DNA from: Trochalopteron elliotii
Lineage: Eukaryota; Chordata; Aves; Passeriformes; Leiothrichidae
Direction of reading: 5' to 3'
Assembly: GCA_024734555.1 (NCBI GenBank)
Contig: JANPWX010000008.1
Span: 5,960,509 to 6,024,508, forward strand
DNA: 64,000 nt
Position 1 is the stretch's first letter. Each line of letters starts with the position of its first letter. The translations under genes were made by a program, and so were the position numbers. Below, in pieces: positions 38,608-63,434 of this stretch. The notes under the pieces were generated by a model. That model made no database searches, had not been told where the DNA came from, and saw nothing but the letters and a program-made list of their open reading frames with translations.

Positions 38608-41326
38608 TCACATAACCTAGCCTAAATTTATTCAGGTGCCAACTCAGTTCAACTTGGCCAACTTTCTAACTTTTTTGACTTTCGATGCTTGTATAACAGA
38701 TCATCTGCCACCCTTATATCATTACACTGTATCCTCCTTTGAAGTGCAAATGAAAATTGTTTCCTCTCATACAATAGTTGCTTTATATAGTTTTCTTAAG
38801 TCAGATCCAAAATTCAAGAATGAGAGATGATATTGGAGAGTCATTATATAAAAGGCTTGTCACTCAGTCAATGCCAAGTATTTAAAAAATGACAAAGAAA
38901 TACATAGCAAATGACTAATGTTGCATTTGGGGTTGCATGGCATTGCTTTGTTGTCAATCTAAAATCTGGATTTATGGTATAATCAGCATTTAAAATAATA
39001 GTTGTCATTAATCTATAGATGTATATACCTCCTTGGCCACCACACAGAAATGGCTTTGAATGGCTTTTTGTTTGAATTCTGTCATTATGTCCCAGGTGAT
39101 ACATAAAGACATGAGGTAGTAACCTAAAGGTTAAAATGAGAACATTGTATTTAAAATGCACCAAAAAGTGCTGAATACAGAAAACATAAATACACTTTTA
39201 TGGCAAGGAAGATAAATGCTTGAGGATTTGAAAGTCAAAATCTCTTTTAAAGTAGTATTTGGCAATATAATGTGGCCATACAGGTGTCTGTTTTTACATT
39301 ATTAGAGTGAGTCTAATAATCTTGGTATTACAGTTTGGGCGTGCTGTGTAATGGAACCAGGCAAACTTTTTAAAATCCTCTGAGAAAGTATATAATTTAA
39401 AATCAAGATAAGAAGTTTCTTGAGCTCTCCTTTATGATTATATTGAAATTATTATAAAAAACATATATATTTTGCTAAAACAGCATTATATATGGGGGTT
39501 TTTTTACCTCACCTAGTGAAATGATACAGGCTAAATGAAAAGACAGCATCTTAAGCTGACATAAGCCATTATCTGTGGTACATTAAGAATTAATCAACCA
39601 GAAATGCAAGATATTACACTGAACACAGCTGATGCTCTGTGTTATTTTTCTTTGTAGAAAAAAAAATCTATATTTCATAAAGAACATTAACAACAGATGA
39701 ATTCAGAAACTGTGATAATCTGTGAAGGCAAATAAAATACTTTTATTGTAGTCAGGAGAGTAGAAGTTATAATTTACTTCTCAAATATATTTCTTTCAAA
39801 ATTTAAGGATAACAAACAAATACTAGTATGTCCAAAGTAGTTCCTTCAAAAAATGAAAGGATAGTATACTGGTACAGCAAAAAAAGCCAAAATAACTGGG
39901 ATGGTTGTCGTAACACTTAAACAGCTGCTTTTTCAAAAAGCTTGGCTTCATTTCCACAAGAAAGATTCCATAATTTGAGATCAAGTCTATCCTAGCGTCT
40001 CCTAAATTCTTCAATATGGTTATAGATCAGGAAGCTAAGCCAGAAAAAGATGATGGCATTTTGTTACAGGTATTAACAATGCAGATGAGCCTTATCCTTT
40101 GAAAAGTGACGAAGCTATAAATATACAAATGAGAATCAGAAATAGTCAATAAACTGTGACTCTGTGCAAGGGAATATTAAATGCAGGCTGGCAGCAGGAG
40201 CCTCTTGATCCACCTCCCTTCCTGGGGGCACATCTGCAATTTTAAATGTCTGGAAAGTTCGGGGCATCAGCCTCTGTAGTTAAGACAGATTATGGACAGA
40301 CAGTTCAGCATGATGAGAAAGAGATCCTGGTTAAAAAGACTGTACAAATTTTAGATTATTTCAACTATTTTGCAGGAAAATACAGACACAGAATTGAAAA
40401 CTACCAGCTACTTGAATCACCAGGAAAAAAAACCCATGTTTAACTAAAGTTCAAGTTCTTATGTGAAGCTTGGAGTCAGTTGCTGTTGCTTGGGAGCCCA
40501 TGTTCCTCTTACTCAACTTCCCTTAGGGACTCATCATTCAACAGTGTAAAACACCGTGTTCCCAACCTGCAGGAATTTATGCTATGTAAAAAACTATTTT
40601 TCTGATTTCCCTAACCTGTCTTAAAGTTAATATTTCAAGCTTAACATTGGTGTTTTTACTTAGTTATTTTTTCTTTAAAGTATTTGTCTGTAGAGCTGAG
40701 TGTTCAGCTGTAAGCCTTAATAGGTACCCTATGGAATAAAAATTTGGTTTTAAATTAGGTCTTGCTATAAACAAGCACATTTACACCAGGAATGCTCTTA
40801 CCTATTTTCTTTGCTCTTTTGGTAAATGATTGCTAACTTGCACATTGTTTATAGGTTCTTGATACTCTGTTTCTAGGAAATGAACACTTAAGGCCTTGAA
40901 AAATTGTCTCTGCCTTCACAGCTCCTAAGCAATGCTGCACTCAGAAATACATCAGGCTATGGCTTCCTACTGATATACACATTATCTGTCAAGGATGCTG
41001 TGAAACACTTTTAAATAAAAGATCAGAAGAGGTAAAAGGAGAGACAGAGAAAACCCCAAATGAAACAGCTAGGAAAATACAAATATTTGGTGAGGCTTGA
41101 GCACAGTACACTTTGAACTTTTGCAGTTAAGGGTGGTACGTTAATACCACCAGTTATTTTAATGAGCATGCACATATTGGTTTTGAGGCTGCAGTGGAGT
41201 CTGGCAATAGCTGTGTGTCAATCAGAGCCTCTTGGTCCACTCAGTTTATTTTTTGTTTATAATTTGGTGGTCACGGTTCTGTATTTTGACTCTCATGTAT
41301 ATCCTCTCCCTTGCCTTATCTTTCAG

Positions 41327-41500
41327 GAAATAAATGACGTGGATGTGCAGGAGCTGGTGAGAAGGTCAATTGGAAGGTTGACAATTATTCGACAGACATT
41401 TCCAGTCCCCCAAAACATAAGCCAGCGCTGTTTCCGTGGCAACCACAGAATATCTTCATCACTGTGTGATCCGAAGGACCCTTTCTCCCAAAGCATGGAG
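41327..41500 (+). CDS. GRID2: GRID2 (GluD2) internal exon, ATD part 2 of 4 seen
   Basis: The exon is 174 bases, 58 codons, starting [18 protein letters not shown] and ending [11 protein letters not shown] (about residues 264-321). The acceptor is CCTTATCTTTCAG and the donor is GAG/GTAGTT, phase 0 at both ends. Visible ATD features are an N-glycosylation sequon NIS (about Asn293) and two cysteines (about Cys298 in QRCFRG and Cys310 in SLCDPK). These fit the small disulfide loop I recall from GluD2 ATD structures. The segment [15 protein letters not shown] is nearly identical to mammalian GRID2 and unlike GRID1. FSQSME differs from the FAQNME I recall in mammals, a plausible avian substitution. 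Intron retention would add 19 codons and then a stop at 41558-41560. Confidence 0.98.
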
Positions 41501-54045
<12,545 letters not shown>

Positions 54046-54165
54046 GGTGGAGTGAATGGCTTGACTGGAGAACTGGAATTTGCAGAAAATGGGGGGAATC
54101 CCAATGTGCATTTTGAAATTTTGGGGACAAACTATGGAGAAGATCTTGGCAGAGGCATCCGCAAG
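54046..54165 (+). CDS. GRID2: GRID2 (GluD2) internal exon, ATD part 4 of 4 seen
   Basis: The exon is 120 bases, 40 codons, starting [18 protein letters not shown] and ending [14 protein letters not shown] (about residues 376-415). The acceptor is TTTGTCCAACAG and the donor is AAG/GTGAGG, the strongest donor of the four, phase 0 at both ends. It encodes the last strands of the ATD. The next exon (starting LGCWNPVTG in the family) should finish this domain and lead into the ligand-binding domain. Differences from the mammalian sequence as I recall it are conservative: EFA for EFG, EDL for EEL, GIR for GVR. The matching region of GRID1 ([20 protein letters not shown]) is clearly different. Intron retention would add 32 codons and then a stop at 54262-54264. 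Confidence 0.98.
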
Positions 54166-55943
54166 GTGAGGCTACATATATTCAACCAAGAGATTACTTT
54201 TACTGATTTTTCCAAAACCTTTCCTGTGTTCCATGTTAATAGAAAAGCATTTGATGGCAGATAACATGGTGTTCTGTATTGTTAAAGGACTAAGAGATGC
54301 AAGAAAAGCTTTGAACTTTGAGATACTCATCTATTATTTCAAATAGGTCTTGGAGCAGGTTGTGTTGATCAAGATATCATTTGTAATGCAGAATGTGTTA
54401 GGCTGCTGATGGACTGTCCCAAAAGACCAGTGAAAGCTGTTGTTTTGTAACCCTTAGAACCCCTGTCCAAAGTAGCAAATTTCACATTGAATTATGTTTA
54501 GAGCGCCCAGATTGGTCCTTGATCCTTGGTCCAAGTGGAATGCTCCACCTGCTAGATGGTTAAAACTCATAGCTATGGAAAGAGAAGTTCTCTTGTAGAA
54601 TAGATAAAATTTCTATGGCCTCTTCATTAAATAAACACATGGCGTTTTAATAAGAGTTAACTTTTACAGAATAAGTTAATGCTACGTATTCAGCTGCCAG
54701 ACACAGTCCAAAGACTTGGACTTGGATTGTTACAGGCAGTAGCATCTATGTCCAGCAGAATTACTTTTTCTTTGTGTTTGAGTTTTGCCAGTCTAAAACT
54801 AAATTTAAGTCCTTGTAACAAATGGTGGAAACATGCCTCTATTTGCAATGAATATCCTTAACTTTGAAGAACTGCTCATCTGGTGTGGCAAAAATCATAT
54901 GGCACTTCACAGGTAAACAAAATGCTAATAGGCTTTTCCAGGAGCAACTCTCCTTCAAAGGCAGGCTTGCTGAAAGATACGAAGATCTCTTCATTTAGTG
55001 TATCACATCATACTGGGTTTTGTATAGGAGGAACATGAAGTGATTGAAAGGAAATGAGAGAGTTCTCTTAATATACGCAAACTGGTTCCATGTGTCAGTG
55101 TTGCTTTGTGATGAAGTGCAGCATTTGTTTGCATACCTTCTGGAGCAACAGATAAGTACTCTGAAAGGAGAGATAAATAAGAAGTCTAAAGTGTCTAAAA
55201 ACTGAACTTTCTCCTCCACCATCCATCAGAATTATTATTCTGTTTGTGCTGTTTCCTCTCTTGTCAATACCCTAATGTACACATGGGCCTATAGTTATGT
55301 CACCTTGAGCAGAGGTCCTGACAGGTGCTTCAGGAACTAGACAGAACTGGATCTGTTTGATATTTGGAGGTACCTCACAGAGTCTTTGGAGACCAGACTG
55401 TTGGATAAGTCCTTATTCCTTTACATTTAAGTTCTGTCTGTTTCAATGTATTTTGATTTATTTTCTATGCTATGCACTGAGGAGCTATTTATTCTTTAGA
55501 GCTACCTTCCTAAGACAAATCTGTATCTCTTCATTTAATTTATTTGGTTGACTTTGACTGTTTTTTTGGTTTTTTTTTTTACTTCAGGCCTGTCTGGTGA
55601 ATGCCTGAGTCAAGCACTAAATTTTCTTTCATTCCCAAAAAGGTAGAAAAGAAAGAGAGACTCACAGAAAGATCTTGGAAATACAGAAGTACAAAAAGAC
55701 TTTCTGGCAATTCTAACTCTTTTTTGATGGTCTAATTTAGAATTGTACTGTTAATTTAAGCTATGGTAGAGTTCAATTTTAGAACAGATATTAAATGACT
55801 GTAGGCACACCTAATTTGTGTAAAACAGTGGGGTAATACAAACAGGCTTTTTCAACCTTCCTTGTTTATTTTTTATGATAGTTCAAAACCAGAGACATTC
55901 ACTGTCTTCAGAGGGAAATGGATTTGAAATTGGTAAAAGAGAA

Positions 55944-55980
55944 TAGAATATAATTAGATTTGCTCAGAATATAATTAGAT
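55944..55980. repeat. Short direct repeat, about 22-base period
   Basis: The word AGAATATAATTAGAT occurs twice within 37 bases. A small local duplication in AT-rich intron. Confidence 0.65.
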
Positions 55981-58900
55981 GATGAAACTCAGCATCATAC
56001 AATCCTATTGAGGAGAAAACCAAAGTTTAAAATTAAGATACTAAAAGTATGTGAGTTTTTTTACATTTGCCAATATAAGCATTTAAAATTAAGTATAGAC
56101 ATTATAAGAAAATTTTCCTGTTGAAAAAGATAGGCAGTAAATGCCTCTCGATAGAGTTGTGTGATGACTGCAGCTGGTCAAAAAGAAGAAAGGTCCAGAA
56201 CAGATTAAAACTTTCAATTTTTTTTTCCTACACAGCACTCAATAATCCAGAGAGGCCTTTAGAAAGAGGTGTACAGAAAGAACTTTCTTTCTAAAGAAAA
56301 GTTTTGTATATTTTGTGAGAATGTGATAATTGTTCTCAGAAGTGTCTTTAAAAAATCCAATTAATTATTTCAAATTTTTGCACTAAATTGAATAAGAAAA
56401 GAATTTAAAATTATAATGGTATTTCTAGTCAGTGTCACAGAGTTAAGGAAACAAGGTAGGTTTCTTAAAAGAATCACTTCAGAGACAGAAAAAAAATTTT
56501 AGGGGGTTTTAATATTTGACAAAAATTCGCATTGTTTATCTTGGATTTGGATTTACTTCACCGAGTATGAGCTACTAGTGTTGGAACCAAATCATAATAA
56601 TTACAGGAGTCAGATACATTTTTGTTAACTGCACTAATTAAAGTACACTTCAGATTTTCATGTATTTAGTGATCTGACTGTAGAACTACCTAAGCATTTT
56701 TATTTCTCAACTCTAGTAGAAGCAGGTGCAGTTAGCAGACTGACTGAAATTTCTAAGCTAATGCATCTTCCCTAATCAACACATTTTCAAGTAGTTTTAT
56801 AGGAGATAATGAAGGGTAAAATCATTACAAAAGGCCCGTTAAAGTCATTGGGACCAGAGATTCCCATCAAGTGAATTGTGCAAAGAATTGCTATTTTGTT
56901 TTCCTGAGGAACAGTCAATTGATTTTAATAAAGCAAGTAGGATTTTAAAACCCACTTGAATTTCTCAAGAGTCCAAATTCTGCTTGAAATCTGTTCTGCT
57001 TGGGTTCTGGAGTCATTTATACTGCTGCAAAGATCAGTTATACATTCATAGGTGATTATTCCCAGGACTCAAAAAAGCAAATAGTTTAGAATACACCAAG
57101 AATTCATGTTTGTTTGTTTTATTTGGACAAATTAGGCCATGTATCTAGGAAAAACTGTCTTCATGTCCCCTCCTTCAGCTTTCATGGGCTGCTGTCATAC
57201 CTGGAAAGCAGTGGGAGAATCCATGCGAAAGGTCATTGTGTTCAGTTCTGTCATTTAGTGACGAGTTAGCAAATCCCAGAGTGGGATTTGCCTGAAACAG
57301 CAATTTTGTACCCTTGTGACTGTAAATGTTATCCATCACCTTGCAGACTGTGGATCACTCAGCCTGCACTTTTTGCCAGAGCCGACTACTCGGAGTAATA
57401 CACTCAGATTGCTGCCAGGTACTGATTTTATTGACACCAGTGGTATTACAACCCTAAAGGAACTGAAGGAAAGCTCTCTCTTTTACACATCGTACTGTGG
57501 CTTGCGCTTGTGCAGATGTAGTTATGTTCATTGCAAGACATGGGTGTATTTCTGACATTTGTCTGTTGGTATTTGACATTTGAGTATGTATTCTTTGACA
57601 TTTAAATTTCAGTGCAATACTTTTATCTACACTGCTGAAATAAAAGCTGCCATTGCTGTGAATAACCGTCCAACAAACAAACGAACAAAAGGAAGTTGAT
57701 AGCTCTGAGTACTGTCCTACATCTTAGTGTTGTAGGAAACAGCATCACAGAAATAAAGTGATTTTCATGTTTCTTACAGTGCTCCTTGTAATTCAGAATG
57801 GGTTCATCTTCAAAGGCTCTGTTCTACATCCTTTGAAGTTTAGAGGACTTTCTTTCTGTTCCCACACTGGTTTTCTTACCACGTGTGGGCATTTAAAGAT
57901 CATGGTGTGTTTTGCTCTACCTCCCTATCTATATTAGCATAAAGCCACCTCCTGTATGTTTCTTTTCTCTTCTGAAGATGTTTTAGGTTATTTCCTCCCA
58001 GTGAGGCAGCAAGATGATGTACCAGGCTCCTGCATCAATTCCTCTCTGCACCAAGATGTCCATGTCAAGGCTTCCCTTGCATTCAGGACAGCTAGAGATG
58101 CCTTGGAGGAAGGCTAGAGCTGTGGGCATGCAGGAAAACAGGTAGCCTTGGTGGGGCACCAGGGTGACCAGGATGCTTTGAGCCATCTGCATTTGTCCAT
58201 TAAGATTGTAGGGTTCAGTCCTAAATCATTTTGATTTGATAAGGAGAAAATGTTATCTATTTTCATCCAAGGGAGATCTGTGATGCCAAGCCTCTTATGT
58301 GAAAGGGACTGAAAACTGTCTAACAGATTGTTCCTCTCCACTTCTGCCAGCACAAGTGGCAGGACCTTCCCTGCTGAGTCAATGCATGCAGGTTTTTATT
58401 TCATAGACTATTAAGGGTTAACACTCCATAGTTGTGCTACTTGTTCAGAGATGAGAAATCTGGTTTGCATTTTTTTCCTTCTATTAAAATAATTATTTCC
58501 ACTTCATCTGAAAACACTTGTTGATCACAGTATTTGGCATTTCTTTCTAATACACTTACTTTTTTCTTACACTTGTCACAGAGCAATGTTCCAAGCATAT
58601 ATTTTGATCTTCAGGAAGCTGATGTCTGTGTTATAAAGTTTAAACTTATTTTCTGCATCCATTATCTCGTATTCCCTTTTGTGCCACTAGGTAAAAAGAG
58701 AATTTATACAGCTCTCCCAACACTTATTAACTAACCCCGTTTAATAATCAAGAGTCTATGAAGTATTTCCTTCTTGGTAAAGTACTTGAGGTAAATGATG
58801 GGTTCACCTGTTCTCTTTGTGAGCCATGATCAAGGTAGAGCTGTGTACTGTGACTTTAGAAATTTATTTCTATCAGCACCAGGTACTTTAAGCTGTGACC

Positions 58901-61140
58901 TGTGCAGGTATTTCTGAAGGTTGACGTGCAATTTATGATGTGACTGAAAGATACCCTTGCAATTTAGAGAGACATTATTGATGGTTTATTTTCTAGTGAG
59001 TTGAAATAAACATTGCTGTGTCTGACTGCTTCTAGTATTGATGGAGAAGGTGGACATGGCACAGTACTACCATTACAGTCTTTCTAAAGTGACTTTAAAT
59101 ACTTAATCACCCTTCTAGAAATGAAATAAACTGCTTAATACTAAAGATAAAGATGTAATTAAATACCTTGGAGAACCAAGACCTGCTGTTTCAGTTCAGC
59201 ACAGTACTTAAATTTTGCTGTAAGCCTGCTGAAGAGTAGCATTTCCTCCCTTCCTTTAATGCTATGCAATAAATAGATTAAGACACAGTGACTAATTCTT
59301 TACTTTCTGGTAGCTTCTGCACATCTTTTGTCAAATCTCAGTGAAATTTAATTTGACTGCAAAGTGTTGGGGATTTGATTGCCATCACAATGAAACTAGA
59401 GTTAATAGAGAACTGTGTTTTACTTGGAAGTGTACTTCTGCTTAGCTTAAAAGCCAAACCAAATTCATGTTTGAGTGTAACAGAAAAAGAAATTAAAGTA
59501 TGCATCCATAATTGTATTTTTGAATTCAAAACAATTTTAAAAATTTACTTTCTGCTTTTGAATGGAGCGTTTTATTTTAAAATCTGAGGATGCAGAAGGA
59601 GAGGCAGACTGACTCAAAGTAATCAGTAGTGTATCATCTGGAGAATTTGTCAGGTTTTGGACTCTGATTCAGATAGAGGGAATGAAATCTTAATTTTTGG
59701 TACTGGATTGTCCAGCTGTCTGCCCTGACCCTGGGCTCTTTGGATGAGTATTTCATTGCTTGTAATAAGTGCAAAGTAAAGAAGCCACAGGTGGTTTTGG
59801 TGACTTGATGAAAACTGCCCCAGGAACACAGAAGACGAAGGTTCAAGTCATCCTTCAAGTCATAAATGCAGAGGAGAGTTGCTACAACTCAACCCATTCC
59901 ACATGAATTATTCACCTGTGGAGCAAAGCAAGCATCAGGAATCCATAAGAGCTAAGATCAGGTGTATGAGCAGAAGGACCTAGAAGTCAAACTCCAAACA
60001 ATAGCCACAAACCCAATGCAAGCACAGTGCACTATAGAGGTGTTATCCCATCTATTTCTTCTTAGCAGAACAATCAGCTGTGTCTGCTGAGCTCCAGTGT
60101 GTTTAGTGTGTTGTAAAAAAAGAAATTATTTTAGGCTGTATTACTAATGGGTGTCCAGGTTCCCCGGTCTAGAGCAGTAAGGATAAGTGCTCTGTGAAAA
60201 TTCAACTCAAATAATTAAGACCCGGGTTTATTCTGTTTCCAGCTCACAGGTTGGATGGCCCTTAACAGTGACTTACAGAGCTAGGTATGATTTTGAAAAA
60301 AAGTCTTTCAAGCCTCTGAGTAACTGCAGCACTCTGGAGTTAAAAGGGGCATGCTCCTGTGTTGGGATCAGTGTGAGGAGAAAGAGAAAATGCAGGATGG
60401 AAGAAGGAGAGAATGCAATGGAACCCTAGGGAGAAGCAATGATGTGAGACAGAAATTCCCCTTGGGACCTTGGTGCTCTGTAGTATTTCTCTTCATGGTT
60501 TTGGGAGGGATGAGCTCGTCTCTCTTTTGCTCAGAATTTCCAGTCCTGTCAAAACTGATAAGAAGGTTCTTACTGAAAGATATTTTCAGTGCATTGGGAA
60601 CTGCCTATTTTGACTGATTGCTTTCATCAGAGAGAGACAAATCTTTTTTATGCACTTTAAATTATATAGTTTCATGCATTTTATTCATTCCTGTTCAGCT
60701 GGAAAAGGGGTTATATTTTACCCATCTCCTGCAGAAAATATAGTTGTCTTGACAGCAAAGAACAGGAGAAATATTTTCCACTTTCAAACTGTGTTTTTAA
60801 TTTTCTTTCATATCTTGTTATGACAATGGAAACTAGAGACAGATCAGTCAAAAATTAATAATAATTAAAAAAAGCTGGGAACAGCAACTCCTGTTTTTTG
60901 TTGATGCTTCTAGGCAAGTGCCTAACCACAGACACTCCTGTGTGATTATTGTGTGCTTCAAAATGGGCCTGAGAGCAAAGAATGACACAGAATTCCAGTT
61001 ATTTTTGCAGCAGAGATTCTTCTTTTGTCCTGGACAATTTCAAATAGCAGAAATAGTGTGGTGGGGTTTTAACATCTACATTGGAAAAAAAAAAATGGAT
61101 TTGTATGTTGGTCAGTTTAATGTAGCACATAAAACTTGAT

Positions 61141-61767
61141 TTGAGTCCATTACAGTTTTTTTCCTTTATTTTGGATTCTTCTCTTCCTCTTGAACTGGTC
61201 GCAGTTGGCTCGGGTCAACCAGACCAAGGGATTACTTTTGTAACCATCACTTTTGTTTATCCGAAGTTGACATTGGCAGAACCCTTTACAGTTTTCAGTA
61301 TGATTGGCTGGGCAGCTTTTGAAACACCCTTACTATGGTTATATGGCTTTTTCTTCTGCCTGAGTAGCTGTGAAAGCCTCCCAGTGAACGTGGATCTCCA
61401 GAACTGGCTGGCAAGTTGTGAATTCTTATCCTCAAATGCTTCAGCTGAGCAAATTAGCTTTGTAATTCACTTCAGAGATCTGAAGTGCTTGGAAACTTTG
61501 AAGTGCCTCAAAAATGACATTTTGAATAATATCAGAAGGAACTGTGTATTATTTAAGAATGGACTTAATGCTTCATTGACCTCTCAGGCAGTAATGCTTC
61601 TATGTGATTTTGGAAATCCCATTAGGGACTTCTCTTCACCTTTAAGAGAGTACTCAGTGGGTGCTGCTTCAAGAATGTGGTTCATTATCCTTGAAATTAA
61701 TAGGATAAAACACTTAGCTCGACTTAGAATTACTTGTTTTAAGGTGGACACTCTCAATGACTTATAA
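61141..61767 (+). other. Unusually long open reading frame of unknown status
   Basis: This frame is open from an in-frame TAG at 61123-61125 to TAA at 61765-61767. The listed start is a TTG. The first ATG in frame is at 61300, leaving about 155 codons. The conceptual protein is hydrophobic early (runs rich in Phe, Leu, Val) and mixed later, with words such as DLQNWLASCEFLSS and RDLKCLETLKCLKNDIL. I recognise no domain, signal peptide or transposon protein in it. It is the longest open frame in the window and sits in an intron 7 kb past a GRID2 exon. It may be chance in a T-rich frame, an old retrocopy or an unannotated transcript. I do not call it a gene. Confidence 0.3.
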
Positions 61768-62317
61768 GTTTTTTTCAGAATTAAGGTTTTTAATGCTTGT
61801 CTTTTGCTCTTTAGAGATGCTTTGTTTTCAATCAAGGCTATCATCTGATGAAAACGACTTCAATTCACAAGTGCTTGTAACTGGGAAAAACATATATTTT
61901 CCAGGAGTAGGAAAAAGTATTGTGTATTTAACCCTCCATTAATCCAAAAGAATGAGGGTGTCATAGCTAATTTGTCATGTGAAGAGGGAGATAATAACTA
62001 TATCTCTAGTGAGTTATATATTTCTACCCAAATTTGTATGCAATTGGGGTATCCTAGCCAAAAATTCCTAACAATTGAAAAACCATGCAGACAGCAGGGA
62101 GGAATGTTAAAAAACTGAAATGCTTCTTTTAACAAGAGGCATGAGGTGATGATAGTATGAAATGAGTCATTAAATTTTGGCTTTTGAGGGTGGTGAAGGC
62201 TTCAGTTCTCAGACTTAAGGGCTCAGTGAGCAGCCTTGGGAGGGCTGATACATATTTGTGGGTTATAATCCAGATCTTAATCCATAATGTGTGAAAGTAG
62301 ATCTACACAGATTTAAA

Positions 62318-62835
62318 ATCATAGAATTCCTGAGATTGGAAAAGACCTTCAAGATCATTGAGTCCAATGCCAAGCTCACCACTAATCCCTGTCTCCAACC
62401 AGCACATGTACATGCTTTTTTGAACACTTCCAGAAATGATGACTCCACCACATTCCTGGGCATCCTGTTCCAGCGCTTTACCATCATTCCAGTGAGGAAC
62501 CCTCCATCTCACTACAGCCTCCTTTCAGGACATTGTGGAGAATGATAAAGTCTCTCCTGAGCCTCCTTTCCTCCAAGCTAAACACCCCCAGTTCCCTAAA
62601 TCATAACACTTGTGCTCCAGACCCATCACCAGCATTGTTGCTCTTCTCTGGACTAGCTCCAGCGCCTCAATGTTCTTCTTGTAGGGAGAGGCCACAACTG
62701 AACTTGTTACATGAGCTGTGGCCTCACCAGTGCTGAGTAGAGAGGGGAGGATCACTGTCCTGGTCCTGCTGGCCACAATGTTGCTGTAAAAGGCTGGGAT
62801 GTCCTTGGCCTTATTGGCCACCTGGGCCATTTCAC
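62318..62835 (-). mobile_element. CR1 LINE fragment: end of reverse-transcriptase ORF plus 3' UTR
   Basis: Read on the minus strand, this is a 5'-truncated CR1 retrotransposon about 520 bases long. From about 62830 down to 62540 it encodes decayed CR1 ORF2 C-terminal text: SNIVASRTRTVILPSLLS, then YKKNIEALELVQRRATMLV and [11 protein letters not shown]1 proteins typically read [35 protein letters not shown] in this part. From about 62540 down to 62318 lies the 3' untranslated part, including TGGAAGTGTTCAAAAAA, GACTCAATGATCTTGAAGGT and TTTTCCAATCTCAGGAATTC. It ends in the ATTCTATGATT tail motif at 62318-62328. Stops and indels break the frame after GLEHK. It is antisense to GRID2. Confidence 0.93.
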
Positions 62836-62938
62836 AGGATTTGGGTTTGATAAATTGTCTTTTTCTTCAAGAACCACAAGCCAAAACTGACAATTATATG
62901 GCTTGCTGTGTTCTGCCAACCATATCCCATGATAATAT

Positions 62939-63000
62939 ATCATAGAATTGTACAGTAGTCCAAGCTGGTCTTCAGAGATCATCTGGTCCAACCTTTCAAT
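62939..63000 (-). mobile_element. Second, very short CR1 3' end
   Basis: On the minus strand about 60 bases read GGTTGGACCAGATGATCTCT...ATTCTATGATA, the terminal portion of a CR1 3' UTR with its tail motif. It is separated from the neighbouring CR1 fragment by about 100 bases of unrelated sequence (62836-62938). The two have the same orientation but each has its own 3' tail, so they are independent insertions rather than one interrupted copy. Confidence 0.8.
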
Positions 63001-63257
63001 AAATTGCTTCTAACTTGCTTGTTTTTTGAAGGGCTTCTCCATGAAGGCTGTGTGGTCTTGTAGGCTGATAAGTAGGGTGAGCCCTGTAGTACATCTGAAA
63101 GGCCTAGAAAGCTCCTGTTAATCAAAACTTGGCTGGTACAAGATGAAAGTATATTTTTTGCACAAAGATCTCTTTGTTCTAAGTTAGTCTATTAGCAGGA
63201 AAACAGGAAAATGTGTCCTTTTAGACACTAACTATTCATGTGTATCAGATAGATAAA

Positions 63258-63411
63258 TTTGGTTTGGTTTTTGTTTGCTTGTTTTGGGGTTTTTGTGGTG
63301 GAGATATCTTTGTGTGTGTGGTTGGTTTTGGGAGTTTTTTTGGGTTTTGTTTGGTTTGTTTGGGGGGTTTGTTTGTTTGTTTGGGGTTTTTTTCTGTGTT
63401 TATTTGTTTTC
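63258..63411 (+). repeat. Long G/T-rich low-complexity tract
   Basis: The largest such tract, about 150 bases with very few A or C residues on the + strand. It contains a (GT)5 block, five runs of three or more G, and a (GTTT)n stretch. It begins about 260 bases after the CR1 cluster. Two overlapping glycine/phenylalanine-rich open frames across it are artefacts of composition. Confidence 0.88.
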
Positions 63412-63434
63412 TGGAAACAAACTAACTGTATTTT

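Larger units (their letters stand above)
33564..41326 (+). other. GRID2: GRID2 intron between exons 1 and 2 of the window
   Basis: This is a complete 7,763-base phase-0 intron with GTAACT at the start and CCTTATCTTTCAG at the end. It contains an ancient CR1/L3-like fragment near 36982-37230, a 16-base direct repeat near 37400-37466 and an A-rich tract at 38551-38607. The other open frames, including a 119-codon minus-strand frame at 37757-38116 and a 65-codon frame at 40246-40443, match nothing I know. The rest is unremarkable AT-rich sequence. Confidence 0.93.

Noticed and set aside
57983..58353. Two overlapping minus-strand ORFs of 69 and 79 codons
   Set aside because: Neither resembles a known protein and there are no splice or promoter signals linking them; consistent with chance in a locally GC-richer patch.
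59837..59856. Hairpin with a GGTTCAAGTC-like word, considered as a tRNA T-arm
   Set aside because: The loop is 10 bases rather than 7, no acceptor, D or anticodon arms can be drawn around it, and the B-box match is partial.
62525..62830. Minus-strand 101-codon protein with VQRRATMLVMGLEHK considered as a host gene
   Set aside because: These words are from CR1 LINE reverse transcriptase, and the CR1 3' UTR and tail follow directly.
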